Source: Loripinus fragilis
Lineage: Eukaryota > Mollusca > Bivalvia > Lucinida > Lucinidae
Length of the DNA stretch: 64,000 nt
Assembly: GCA_964019695.1 (NCBI GenBank)
Contig: OZ026521.1
Coordinates: 32,089,601-32,153,600 of the forward strand
Reading direction: 5' to 3'
Shown here: positions 20,055 through 32,039 of the stretch, one piece after another
Numbering within the stretch: the stretch's first letter is position 1
Layout of the letters: every line of letters begins with the position of its first letter
Position numbers and translations under genes: made by a program
The notes under the pieces: model-generated
Told to the model about the DNA's origin: nothing
Seen by the model: only the letters and a program-made list of their open reading frames with translations
Databases searched by the model: none

Positions 20055-21177
20055 TGCTATAAAACTATTGAAACAACTCATTCTCTCGTATTTTAGAACT
20101 TAATTTTTGTCAGTGCGCAGACCACTAAATATCTCAAATTGTTATTTTCAGTTGCAAAAAAACATTCTTATTTGATGGTACTTTTTAACCTGTTTATTAT
20201 GACATTAGTGTATGAATCAATGTTTTTAGCAACTTTTCATTATATTCTGTGAAAATCCCTACGGTTCAAACTGATAATTCCTAGTTTTTCCAATTTTTAG
20301 CTCACCTGTCAGGTAGTGACAAGGTGTGTTTTGTGGTTGGTCTTCGGCCGCCACCTGTAGTCTGTCCGTTAACAATTGACTTAAATGACAACTCCTCCTA
20401 AACCCCAAGTCCAATTTTGAAGTAATTTCACACAAATGATCCTTGGGTGGCCCTCTACCAAAATTGTTCAAATGGTTTTGGTCATTTGCATATCTAGGCC
20501 CTCTACTAAAACTGTTCAAATGGTTCTTGTCCATTGCATATCTAGGTCACAGAGGCTAAAAAAAGATTTTCCAGATGAAAACTTTAAAAATCTTCTTGTC
20601 TGAAACCAAATGGCTTAGAGCCTTGATATTTGGTATCTAGCATCACCTAGTGGACCTTTATAAAGTTTATTCAGATTATGGCCCTGGGGCCAAAAATGGC
20701 CCGGCCCTGGGGGTCACATGTTTAACATAGGCTTATGTAGGGAAAGCATAAAAAATCTTCTTATCTGAAGCCACAAGGCCTAGAGTCTTGGTATTTAGTA
20801 TGTAGCATCACCTTGTGGACCTCTACCAAGTTTCAAAGTATACCCCTGGGGGCCACAAAGGAGCCTGCCGCGGGGTCACATGTTTAACATAGGCTTATGT
20901 AGGGAAAGCATGAAAAAATCTTCTTGTCTGAAGCCACAAAGCCTAGAGCCTTGATATTTGGTTTGTAGCATCACCTCATGGACCTCTGTCACAAATGGCT
21001 CTGTCGCAGGGGTCACATAGTTTACATTGGCTGAATAGGAAAACTTGAAAAATCTTCTAGAGCCTTGATTTTTTGTATGTAGCATCACCTTGTGAACCTC
21101 TACCACATTTGTTCAAATAATGCCCCTGTGGTTAAAAATGGCCCCCCCCCCCCCAGGGGTCACATGCTTTTCCTAGG

Positions 21178-21282
<105 letters not shown>

Positions 21283-21493
21283 AACGTGAAAAAATCTTCT
21301 TGTTTGAAACCACAAGCCCTGGAGCCTTGATATTTGGTAAGTAGCATCATCTAATGGATCTCTATCAAGCTTGTGTTAATTATGCCACTGGGTCCAAAAT
21401 TGGCCGGACCCGGAGGTCACATGTTTAACATAGGCTTATATAGGGAAAACATGAAAAAGTTTTTGTCTTAAACCACAAGGCATAGTCTTGATA

Positions 21494-21972
21494 CAGTCAT
21501 AAGTCTTTATAACGTCACTCTTTATAACAGAATTTACAATATCCGACATAAAATATCTGGGAATGGATCTGTTTCTATTAAAATTCCTCCTTTATAACAG
21601 AATATTCACTTAACAACACCGACAATAACCTCTGAGAACAGATATAAATTTTCTATTGAAAATAAATTCATTATAACAGAATTGTTACCATGTGTCAGAC
21701 AATTTTGTGATCAGTTCAAGGTCTTTTTGCACGAACAGGTTTCTGTTTTACTTGATAAGTGGGAAGCTTTTTGCATTTTGGTGCAATATGAAACTGAACT
21801 GATGTAAACATTTGGAATAAAAGCATTTTATTTCATTTGTATAATATTTTCTTTTACCAATGATTATTATGTGGAAATCTGGTTATGGTCAGAATTTCTT
21901 TATAACAACAAATTCACTTTAACGTCATAGATAGCTTGGAACAAACAGTGTCGTTATAAAGAGGGTTGACTG
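21494..21972. mobile_element. Pogo/Tigger-like element, 479 bp, TA TSD
   Basis: Ends CAGTCATAAGTCTTTATAAC and (read inward) CAGTCAACCCTCTTTATAAC, flanked by TA. Removing it restores TTGATATTTGGTATG of the host repeat. TTTATAACR motifs repeat in the subterminal zones. No transposase frame. Confidence 0.8.
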
Positions 21973-22510
21973 TATTTGGTATGTAGCATCCAACACCTTT
22001 TGGGCCTCTACCAAGTTTGTTCAAATTATGCCCCTGGTGCCAAAAATGGGCCCCCCCCCTGCAGGGGTCATATAGGCTAATATAAAATCAACTTTTTCTG
22101 AATATGGTCATGTTGCATATCAAATAAAAGGGAATGAAGCTTACAATAACATGTTTAAGTATAATTTGATAGAACTTAGTGACTTGTTAGGCTTTGGTTA
22201 GGCAATTAGTGACTTGATAGGCTCCTGACAAGGATTCAGGTGAGCGATCCAGGGCCGGTGGGCCCTCTTGTTTATCGCTACTTGCACTTGAATTCCTGTT
22301 CATCATCATCCTGTCAACATTTTCAGACATTCCTCAGAATCCACCAGGCCAATTCAATCCAATTTTCATAACTATGGAGACTCCTGAGAGTGGGGGAATA
22401 CATCATTATTCAAATAATCCTTGTCACATGGCCAAGAAGGCTGCCAAGCCCATGTATGGTGAAAACCCTTTATAATCTGATGTGCCATATGAGCGAGCAT
22501 ATGAGATTTT

Positions 22511-22850
22511 GGTACTTATCGTAATGTCAAGGACCTAAATGGCAGACTCACAAGAGCAGGGGACAAAAAATCTACTCGTCGGCTTGTAATTACAAGTGAA
22601 ATCTAGAAAGGATGAGTTATTCTTCCCAAAGCACTAGTCCTGTGGGACGAGTGCTTTGGGAAGAATTACTTGAAGAAGTCATATTACCTATTACTCCCTT
22701 ATGTTCTTTATTAAAGGACAAGTGCATGTGTTTGCAGGAGGAGTGAAAACTGTAAGTCACTCGTCCTGCAGGACAAGTGCAATATTGAATTTTTTTGTCC
22801 CCTATATCATAATGTCATGATCCTAAATGGCAGACTCGCAATAACCTTGG
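22511..22850. mobile_element. CAGGGGAC hairpin MITE, copy 2, within a direct repeat
   Basis: The MITE is 22558-22803 with the same hairpin as copy 1. It sits between two copies of a direct repeat of about 35 bp (CCTAAATGGCAGACTC at 22531 and 22822), longer than a normal target duplication. Confidence 0.6.
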
Positions 22851-22926
22851 CTGCTTGCAATGTAGATAAAAACTAGATTAAAACTAGACTACAGTCGATG
22901 GTACACCAGCACATATACCCACTTTT

Positions 22927-24540
22927 TAGCTCACGTGAGCCGAAGGCTCATGGGTGAGCTAATAGTATACCAGTCACTCCAACGTCTGTCTGTCTGTCCG
23001 TCAACATTTTCAAACCTCTTCTCTGAAACCACTGGGCCAATTAAACTCAAATTTCATATGGAGACTCCTTTGGACGCGGGAACAAAAGTTTGTTCAAATG
23101 GTCTTAGTCAAGATGGCAGCCACGCCCATATATGGTAAAAAATACTTAAAATGATCTTCTCGAGTAACAGTAGGCAGATGACCTTGGGACTTGGTATGTA
23201 GCATTGGGGATGTGAGGCCTACCAAGTTTGTTCAAATAATGATCCTAGGTTGACATTGACCTACTTAACGTCAAGGTCAAATTTTTCGTCCTAATGCATT
23301 CTTAGATAGAAATTTTTTGAAAAGTAGATTTTTTTTGAAAACTGTGGAACCCTTAGTCATTATTCTCACTTGGTATGTTTAACCCAATGAGACAATGGCT
23401 ATATATAAGTTCCAAAGGTCAAGGTTGACCTTCCAGCTTAGGTCGCTCATATTGGAGTGTCATCAATATATTAAAACACAGTTTTCTCACAAACCATTGG
23501 CCCAATTGAACCCAAATTTCACGTGAAGACTCCACATGATAAATTGGCCAAAATGTATACAAAATAATTAGGTCACATGACCAAGATGACTGGCACGCCC
23601 ATATATGGTATAAACCCTTCAAAAATCTCCAGAACCAGAAGGCCTTGAGACTTGGTGTGTAGCATAGGGGATGTGGGACCTACCAAGTTTGTTCAAATGA
23701 TGATCCCAAGATGACCTTGACCTATTCAACGTCAAGGTCAATTTACTTCCTAATGCATTTAAATGGGAAATTTTAGAAAAGCTGATTTTTTAATACTGTG
23801 GACGCCTTTATCACTTTTCTCTCTTGATATGTTCAATCTAGTGTCTATAAATAAGTTTTGAAGGTCAAGGTTGACCTTTGACCTTTCAGCCAAGGTCGTC
23901 ATCAACGTATTAAAACATAGTTTTCTCAGAAAACTACTGGGCCAATTGAAATCATTTCATATGACAACTCCTTATGATTGGTTAGCCAAAATTTATACAA
24001 ATTGTTATGGTCACATGACTTAGATGGCTACCACGCCCATATATGGTAAAATCTCTTTAAATTTCTTCTCTCAGACTCTGGAACCAAAAGGCCATTGGCT
24101 TTTTGACTTGGTATATAGCTTTAGAGATGTGGGCCCTACCAGGTTTGCACAAATGTTGAATCTAGGTTGACCTTGACCTACTTTATGGCAAGATCAAATT
24201 TGATTCCTAATGCATTTATGTGGGGAAAATCTTGTTCTTTTTTCTCTGTTTAAGCCAAAATAATAGTAGTTAAACCTAATAAGGCAATGGTTTTATATTA
24301 AGTACCAAGCTGACCTGTGACCTTTTATCCAAGGCAACTCATTTGGACCGCCACACACCTATCTAAACACCTTTTTCTCAGAAATCACTGGGCTGTTTGA
24401 TGGATTATTTTTTTTATTTCATTGTTAAGGTCACTTGATCAAAAAGGCTGCAACCCCCATATATGGTAAAACCGAATTTGTTTCATTATAAGCTGTAGTT
24501 GACCTTGACCTATTTTAACATTAATAAGGAGATCCTCTAG
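22927..24540 (+). repeat. AGCTCACC-family type 2 repeat, copy 2
   Basis: AGCTCACGTGAGCCGAAGGC, then GTCTGTCTGTCCGTCAACAT and 440-460-bp units (GGAGACTCC at 23057, and similar positions near 23520 and 23960), ending near AAGGAGATCC. Confidence 0.8.
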
Positions 24541-24830
24541 TTTACCTTATACTTGACCTTGGGGTCACATGAAATGTTGCCCATAACCCTCTACTTCATG
24601 TGACCTATGCACCTGCAAAGTTTGACGTTGCTACATCCAATGGTTATGGAGGAGATGCATTTACAAGAAAACATGTTATTTGACCATTGTCCTTAATGTC
24701 AATGTCGCAAAAAATGTTGCTCAGTACCCTCTACATCATGTGACCAATGCACCTGCTTATTTTGAAGTTGCTGTTTCCAATGATTTAGGAGGAGTGTTGT
24801 AGAAAGTTCATGGTTGTAAATTTAGCTTAA
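24541..24830. repeat. Two diverged direct units of about 130 bp
   Basis: Units each containing CCCTCTACNTCATGTGACC and GCACCTGC at 24588 and 24728. Probably an extension of the preceding repeat. No gene. Confidence 0.45.
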
Positions 24831-26049
24831 GGTATTGAAAAAGTATCTGTTGTAAGAGAGGGTGGTCGATTTTGAAGGACACCAATTCAGCTGCAAGTTA
24901 ATACATGTTAGTTTTGATTCTTGACTCAACAAATTTGCGTCCTGGGCTTCTTTCTCGATTTCACATTCATCATTGAACGATTCTAGACGAATTGACATTT
25001 CGGTATGCTCAAATTTACCCTTCTTCCCCCCTTAAAGATACTGACATTTCCCACCCACTCTGATTACTATGGTCTAGTAATAAAGTTCAACACCTTGGGC
25101 CTTTCAAAGTTTCGATTTTTTACGTCCAGTTTTGTTGGAAGAGGCTAAGGGCATACATTACGCTTGTATCACGTTTCTTTTTTATTATGTAAGTGACGTT
25201 TACGTAAATTTTTAAGACGTTCTCGACCACATGACAGCATATCTCCTGTCATGATTTACTTCAAAACGTCTTCTCCCCGCATGATTGTCAGTGTAAGTAG
25301 TCAATATCAGTAATGAAAACGTGCATAAAGATAACTTATGGAAATGTTTCTGAAAAGGAGCTGTAAATTGATGTTCAAATTTGACGTTTATTTTCAAAAT
25401 ATTGAAGTTATCAATTACTTTTAGTAAGAAAAAAATTCTATAAACTGCGTTGCGGATATGGTATCATACACGCCACAGCTTAAACACAAAATAATCAAAA
25501 CGCTTCAACTGAATGTGCAGAAAGGTGCCAGATGCTGTATGTACCGATGCGACGTCATCAGCAGCGTCACGTTTTAGTGCAGTCAAATAAAGACTGATTT
25601 ATACCAATTCTGGGTTGCACATTAAAACCTGCGAGTAACTTTTCAATCGCAAAAATATGGTGATGCGTTTTCAAAGTCCTCTAGTATATGTTACGTTACA
25701 ATATCATATTATAAAAGCAAAATTAAAATTTGAGCTACAGAAAGAAGACTTTTCTTTGAAGGAGATATAATTATACTGGTTGTATCCTCTGAATAACAGG
25801 TATGCTGATTGCTTGTCTTGGGATGGTACTTACCCACACAACTTTTATGATAAGAACTAAATGAGCAAAATTACACATTTCTCCCATTAGGTTACATTCC
25901 GCGTCTTTGGTTCGTATTCCTAGTTCTGTTAACAATTTTCGGAACATGCTTCCCACCATTAGGTCATCTCCTCTGGGGTCACCTATTATTAGGAATTATA
26001 CTAAACCATTTAATGCATTCAAAAAGACGTTTGATTGTTTTTGTTTGAT
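24831..26049. other. Intergenic interval without recognisable genes
   Basis: About 1.2 kb with no repeat I recognise and no frame with a recognisable domain; the short minus-strand frames at 25212 and 25771 look random. Confidence 0.4.
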
Positions 26050-26395
26050 TTGATTCTTTATGTCCCATCAACAATCTTTCAGTTATATAGGGAGGGGTCT
26101 TCCTAGGTTGAACCAGTACTAAGCTTGCATAAATGTGTCTTGCTCAAGGACCACTTTGCAGTGACGTCGATGAGGCTCTCACCCGCGGCCCTTCAGTCTT
26201 TATGTCTTGATTCTTTATGTCCCATCAACAATCTTTCAGTTATATAGGGAGGGGTCTTCCTAGGTTGAACCAGTACTAAGGTTGCATAAATGTGTCTTGC
26301 TCAATGACCACTATGCAGTTATCGATGAGGCTCTCACCCGCGGCCCTTCAGTCTCGAGTCAAGCACTCTACCTCTGAGCCACTGCGCTCCCCATT
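26050..26395 (-). mobile_element. Tandem pair of tRNA-derived SINEs
   Basis: On the minus strand, a head copy (26395 to about 26209) starts GGGGAGCGCAGTGGCTCAGA and ends in GGGACATAAAGAATCAA. A second copy follows at once, lacking the first part of its head. The two are nearly identical over the shared 150 bp (CTTAGTACTGGTTCAACCTA). Confidence 0.75.
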
Positions 26396-26568
26396 CAATA
26401 GATGTGGAATGTATCCTAATGTTTCTGAGAGCAATGCCAAGAGGTGTGTCTATTGCACACATTACGTACTAAAACAACCATTACATCACCTGTAATTGAT
26501 AGACAGTTTTCCATAATCAATTTTAATGATATGGACTGAACTTCATTATAACTTGAACTGAAATTTAT

Positions 26569-26895
26569 TGTGGTATGCAATATAATGGACAAACTGGCAG
26601 ATCCCTTAAGACTAGGTTTTGTGAGCACTTTCGTAAAATGAAAAAAGCCTAAAAATTTGACATGTTTCTTTATCGCTATTTCAAAAATAATGGTCATTCT
26701 CCTAATAAGATTTTAAATCAAGCAGTTAAAAAATTATATATGATCCAAACTCCTCATCTTGATTAAAAAATATAAAGATACATAAAACTGAACTAAAATG
26801 GATAAAATATTTGCAATCACCTTTTCCTTTAGGTTTTAATGATAATACATATTTCTAAAATGCCGGAATAGATGTTTTTTCTCTAGTAGAGATGT
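26569..26895 (+). pseudogene. Naiad GIY-YIG endonuclease fragment
   Basis: The plus-strand frame CGMQYNGQTGRSLKTRF-CEHFRKMKK, then FDMFLYRYFKNNGHSPNKIL after an in-frame TAA, and in a shifted frame TELKWIKYLQSPFPLGFNDN. This is the GIY-YIG nuclease pattern (a YxGQTGRSLKxR core, EH, then NGHSP). In Naiad elements the nuclease precedes the RT and nicks the target. Frameshifts and stops show it is dead. Confidence 0.75.
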
Positions 26896-26904
26896 GCAAA
26901 ATCA

Positions 26905-27110
26905 TGGGCTATGACTTCAAATCATGATGCAAAGTTCCCCTTTGGTATAGAAGCTCCACGAGGCAACAGGAAAAGAATTATCCAAAGACACAAGCTGTAT
27001 CTTAGAATTCAAGATAACAGCCGTTGGCCATATTTGAAAACTTGTCTGACCCATAGCCAAAAAAACGTTCTGTCTTAGAAACTATTATAATACATGTTTT
27101 CTAGCTAATT
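26905..27110 (-). repeat. Dispersed repeat R, fragment
   Basis: Shares CATGATGCAAAGTTCCCCTT, TGGTATAGAAGCTC and AACTATTATAATACATGTTT with 33.99-34.53 and 35.48-35.54 kb in the opposite orientation. Confidence 0.55.
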
Positions 27111-27842
27111 TGAGGTCACTGAACTCATTTCTAGTATAATTTTCTGCTTTTGGAATGAATGTGTTTTGATCATGAAAATAGCACACAAAGTTGAAATGTT
27201 CATAGTTATCGGATATATCCTGTAAACCATTCTTCACCAATCCAGTGTTACCATTATGTTTCCTGTTTCTTCTATCTGAACCTCCATAAATGGAGAACAG
27301 CACATATATTGTGCGAATAACGTCTTTCTTGAGTTAAAAATAGTAAGTGAGAATGATCAGGAAATACCACAATCACAAACTGCAGACAACCCCGTGGCAC
27401 CGCGAGGAAGAGCCGCTCAACCATCATGAGACACCAGGAAGACAAAATAAGCAAAGCAATCAGCTCTCTCTTCCCCATCAAGATGATTGCAATACTAGAA
27501 TGGACATAAAGTAACGCACAATAAAACATAGAACAATTACAGACTCCCACAATGGGAGTAACAATAAACAAAAAGTCAACAACAACAGAACAGCCGCCTT
27601 AGAACGGACAGCAGCCTAAGCCACTGGGGGGCTTAAATGCATTTTACTGGTACCAAATCTTCGCCCTAGATTCTGCTGTTGTTGAAGTACAAGAAATGTT
27701 CAGCTCGCATGGAGGCCATCTAACTAATGCAATGTATCATCATGGAAAACACTCTAATCAAATTAACACTCCATGATGAAACAAAGAAAAGGGCTCATGA
27801 CTCACAGATAGTCAGAGCTAAAGAAAACCTCAAGTTGAACCA

Positions 27843-27935
27843 CGGTGGGTCCAGCTACAGATAAGCATCAGGCACCAACCCACTGATTAAAGCTTTACGT
27901 CAGAGCCGTCATAGAGTCTGAGGCCTGACCCACCG
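27843..27935 (-). promoter_or_regulatory. SECIS-like hairpin, Naiad copy B
   Basis: Read on the minus strand: perfect 9-bp basal stem CGGTGGGTC/GACCCACCG (27927-27935 with 27843-27851), ATGA (27912-27909), 12 nt, AAA (27896-27894), TGAT (27870-27867). Between them GGC-CTGAC pairs with GTTGG-GCC, allowing G-U. The stop TAA again overlaps the AAA. The pairing is kept although the sequence differs from the 15562 copy. Confidence 0.5.
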
Positions 27936-29090
27936 TCGTGCAATTAAAGAGGAAACCGTAGCTATAAACCGTGATTGGGTTTAAAACTAGGCATGCAGAC
28001 TGTTGCATGATATCCAAATTATATCCAACCCTTATATAACGTTTTACTATCTTTTTGAATTGATCATTAAAATTAGGTTTTCCAACAATTCGTTTGAATT
28101 TATAGACTAAATCACCATAAAATATAGGTTCTGATATGCCTTGATGCAGAAGAGTTTTTAACCCAATGTTGTATTTAACAATTAACTCTGAGTGTCTGTT
28201 GTAGAATTTAGAAAATGCTTTTCGAATTTTATGATATCCATAACCTTGTTTTAATAATTTAGCAGTTAAAAATAAGTTTCTGTTGTTGAAGTCATAAACA
28301 TTAGAGCACACTCTAGCAAAACGAATAAGCTGAGAAATATATATACCATAGGAAGGAGAGCGAGGAACATCTCCATCAAGAAATGGGAAATTTACTATTT
28401 CAAAATTAAAATCATCCCGTTTATCATAAATTTTAGAAGAAACTATTCCATTTGTTATTGACAAGTTCAAGTCCAAAAACGGAGTTTCAGTATCAGAGGA
28501 ATTCGCCTTATTTAACTGAAGTTCAGTGGGATATATCTGACCTACCATTTTTTTCAAAATAAGGATTATCAATATTAAGTAAGTCATCTAAATATCTGGA
28601 GGTAGAGTTAAAAGCTTCAATAATATCAGCTTGATTATTGTCTGACAGAGACAACATAAAGTCTCTCTCATAACAAAACAAAAACAAATCTGCAACAAGA
28701 GGAGCACAATTAGTACCCATTGGAATACCGACAATTTGTCTATATAATTTTGAGCCAAATCTTATAAATATATTGTCCAAAAGATAATGGAGCGCATCAC
28801 ACATTTTCTGACATGACCACAATTTATATCGTTAAGGTTGTTCAGAAGTAAAAAAGGCATTTTTATCATTACAAGCCAAATAAAGTGAGCCCTCTCTGTT
28901 AAATGTTTGTTCAATTAATTCTGTCAGTTTTTCTTTTATTAGATTATGAGGCAATGTAGTATAGAGAGTAGAGAAATCATATGTAGACAAACCAGATGCT
29001 AGAAAACCTCTAGACTTCAATTTATTTTAATGACATGGTTTTTAATTGCAGTGAGGCAAGAAGTCAAAAGAATAGAAAAAAAGTTCATTA
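27895..29090 (-). pseudogene. Naiad reverse transcriptase, copy B
   Basis: Three near-contiguous minus-strand frames: LSTYDFSTLYTTLPHNLIKE (RT motif A, 28832-29020), VGIPMGTNCAPLVADLFLFC and YLDDLLNID (motifs B and C with the DD pair, 28523-28822), then KIYDKRDDFNFEIVNFPFLD to the end SDSMTALT (27895-28587). PLE RTs are relatives of telomerase RT and prime on nicked target DNA. A TAA near 28831 and one frameshift near 28555 break it; otherwise well preserved. Confidence 0.8.
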
Positions 29091-29102
29091 TTAAAAACAT
29101 TA

Positions 29103-30580
29103 TTAAAACATTGTTAAAAGGTAGAGGGCGGTAAAATGTTCACACTCCTCCGATATGATAATTTGGAGTTTGGAACGGGTATCTAGTATTCTGTACTCCT
29201 TTCCAGTTAAATTGAGGTAAGTTTCACTGATTTTGGTTAATATAGGGTTTCTAAATTTCTCCAACGTTTCACATGTCGGAATATAATGTTCAACTGTTTT
29301 TTCAGCATTCCCACGCAGTAGACATTTAGAGTTAATGTGGGTATTATTGAATTTACTTCTTGTGGTCTGTAGTACATATTTTCCACACATCAGTCTTAGT
29401 TTTGAAGGCAATCGGATCACGTCACGTGCCTAGTGTATATTGATTTTTAAAAGTGGATGAATAGTTCCAAGCTTGTAAGTTTTCATATTCAGGAATTCCA
29501 ATGTAGAATAAAAGGCTGATGAAGTAGTAATGTCATTCTGCCAGTATTTGTTACCAGTTTTGTTAACAGTTGCTTTCCATTGGTTCTTTTCAGGCGGGTT
29601 CACTAAATGTTCATGAATATCACCAAGGTCATATTTTAAAAATGTCTTTCTAGCATGTACGAACCAGCTACTGCTTTTTCATTCTTTATCGTTAGTTGCC
29701 TAATAGCTATTTGTTTTTCAACTGAGGTATTATCTTGTCGAGCTACATTGTTAAGTAATTCAGTCTTTCTTGTCGATTTGACCTTCAACTGGTAGGAATC
29801 CAGAGATAACATATCAACGGCTACATCTGCTGTGCTCGTTGGAAGCGATAACATTTGTTTAAGCATTTTCTTTTTGATAGGTTTCCAATTTATTTATCAA
29901 TGTCTTACAGGGCAGCACTAACTCAAGGCTGTACAGCAACACAGGAAGTACTTAGGTTTTCACTAGATGTAGATTTGTTTCTGGATCCAGACCATTATGT
30001 CCATGCACACCACTAGACCTGAGACTATATACTACTCTTCTGGCTTTTTTTTCAGATTTTCTTCTATATTCAATTTAATGTTTTGGAGATTGTGGTTGTG
30101 CGATGAATACCGATGGTGCATTGCCAATTCGACTGTTTTCATTTCCTTTCCATTCATCGTTATGGGTTCTGTAGTATTTATTACATTGTTACTGTCCCTA
30201 GGCGTGACTGTCACCATCACACTTTTATCCACTTGTAAGAGGTACCGTTCCAGGTTAGCATGATCAGTTGAGGCGTTGACCAGTACTTGTCCTTCTCTGC
30301 GAGAGTTGACATTGACAGCTAGGTCGTCTGCACAACCACTGATGTTACACGTGACGTTTCCTACTCTTGCCCCCAGGCCAGAATGGTGTATCCTGTTGAG
30401 TAGCTGGTTCTGGTAGATTTTGTAGAAGTCAGTACTGTCAATACCACCTTGACGCACTCCTTGATGTATCTTGAAGGACTTGACTGCTGCCCAAACCACT
30501 TCACTACGCTTGATGGGAGCACAAACCTTTACATTTAAAGAGAACCATACAGGGTTGTCCATGCATACAAGAAACTGCAC
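29103..30580 (-). mobile_element. Decayed non-LTR retrotransposon (LINE), RT and C-terminus
   Basis: Minus-strand order: RT palm with HQGVRQGGIDSTDFYKIYQN and GCADDLAV (30032-30580), a thumb-like frame (29636-29866), then a C-terminal segment with a Cys/His knuckle-like pattern (KCLLRGNAEKTVEHYIPTC, 29103-29420). This is the layout of CR1/Jockey-type LINEs, and the FADD-type motif is CADD here. It is broken by frameshifts and 5'-truncated. Its 3' end meets Naiad copy B. Confidence 0.7.
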
Positions 30581-31010
30581 ATTCCTTTAACAAGCTCATG
30601 TAAGCTTATCGAAATGATGGGAATCGTTATAAAAATTTGAGTTGGCATGGAGTCAGGAGAATCTTGCTGTCATTCCCAATTCGTTGGAAACACTGGGTCT
30701 GGAGATGTTTTTATTGCATTACCCCATATAATACCGGTATATGTTCACACTGATATTCTTCTGTGAGGAAATGCTTGCGAAGAGCATCACTGCTTGGGGG
30801 CATATAATCAAAGTTTCTTTGCGTTGAAATAGGCAGAGTCTGGCATCATCTACAGTTGTAACCAACTCTTAATGTACATCATAGTGATGTGTTGTGAATC
30901 TCTCAAGCACAGATGTGTGAGCTCTTATCATCTCGGATTGAGTTAGGGATGGGCTGCAGCATGTTAAAAACGCAATCCACAGATCACAAATCTGCTGTCA
31001 GAGGGCCACA
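30581..31010. other. Interval without recognisable gene
   Basis: Upstream remnant of the LINE is possible at its left edge; otherwise nothing is recognised. Confidence 0.3.
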
Positions 31011-31399
31011 AACACACTGATAAATGTATACGTCGATTTGGTGGTATTTACGCGTATTGCCGGTACCTTAAAGACCGGAAGTGGTAGATATTGGCGTTAA
31101 CACTATGTAGAAAAACATGCCATATGCCAAAAGGACTATAGAATTAGATCATTTTTAAGTATTCGGCATCCAGATGGCTATTTATGTAAGCATTTAGTAA
31201 TAGATTCGAAGACTTTAATCTATTCCTAAATGCTTACATAAATCGCTATGCACATACTTAAAAATGATCTAATTCTGTAGTTCTTTAGGCATATGGCATG
31301 TTTTTCTATAAAGTATTAACACCAATATCTACCACTTCCGGTCTATGAAGTACCGGCAATACGCGTAAATACCACCAAAATCGACGTATACATTTACCA
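31011..31399. mobile_element. Foldback element, long palindrome of about 385 bp
   Basis: Arms of about 185 bp (for example TAAATGTATACGTCGATTTG and ACGCGTATTGCCGGTAC, then GATCATTTTTAAGTA) are mirrored across a centre at about 31207-31215. Arms are about 90 percent complementary by eye. Outer ends are CACTG and CAGTG; a target duplication is not clear. Confidence 0.75.
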
Positions 31400-31490
31400 G
31401 TGCGACAAATGTCGAGACGCCTAGAACTACACTATTGCTTAAATTTACTGGTTCTTACAATCACTCGAAGATAAGGCAAGATTATTTTTA

Positions 31491-31896
31491 TTAGTTGATT
31501 TACGGGATTTTTTTTTCAGATCTAGGGTCGGGGGACGAAAAAAAAATAAATAAAAAAGCTCTGAAAATGACCAGTTGATTGGTCATTTTCAGAGCTTTTT
31601 TTTCCAGAGCTTTTTTTTTCTTTTTTTAATATCCAGAAAAACAGTAAAACTAGTGAGGTAAACTTTAATCTTTATATATTTCATCATTTTCCTAAAAATC
31701 AGTGGACAGGACAATCACTTTTAACAGTGTCACTCTCAAAAATGCACAGACAGAACCTCAAAAAATATTATTTTTTTCAACCAAACAATTAATATTTAGA
31801 GTCGGCGAATAAGATAAAAAAATATTTTTAGAAATTAAATTTTATTTTTTCCTACTTTCCGGAAAATTACAGTAGGAGGGTTCGTAAATCAACTAA
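31491..31896. mobile_element. Mariner-like MITE, copy 2 (406 bp)
   Basis: Perfect TIRs TTAGTTGATTTACG, TA duplication. The central hairpin GCTCTGAAAATGACCAGTTG with its complement is perfect and flanked by T-runs. Homologous to 17249-17632. Confidence 0.8.
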
Positions 31897-32039
31897 TAAA
31901 AAAATTCTGGCCTAACCGACCTGTGACATCTACATGTAGAAAAAAAGTCTAGTGTCAGTTTCCTTGTGTGAGCAGGGAGCGACAGTACCAACATATGCAT
32001 CAGATAATGAACTTTGACAATCACCAAGGCAGCTTGTCC

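Larger units (their letters stand above)
27335..29095 (-). mobile_element. Naiad copy B, 5'-truncated
   Basis: Carries the RT from the LLTSCLTAIKNH region to the stop and about 560 bp of 3' region, ending at 27335 (tail TCTCACTTACTATT on the minus strand). It matches copy A over its whole 3' half. Its 5' break abuts a decayed LINE. Confidence 0.8.

Noticed and set aside
28523..29020. Host telomerase or another cellular reverse transcriptase
   Set aside because: The frames match a multicopy element with several truncated relatives in this window, and carry stops and frameshifts.
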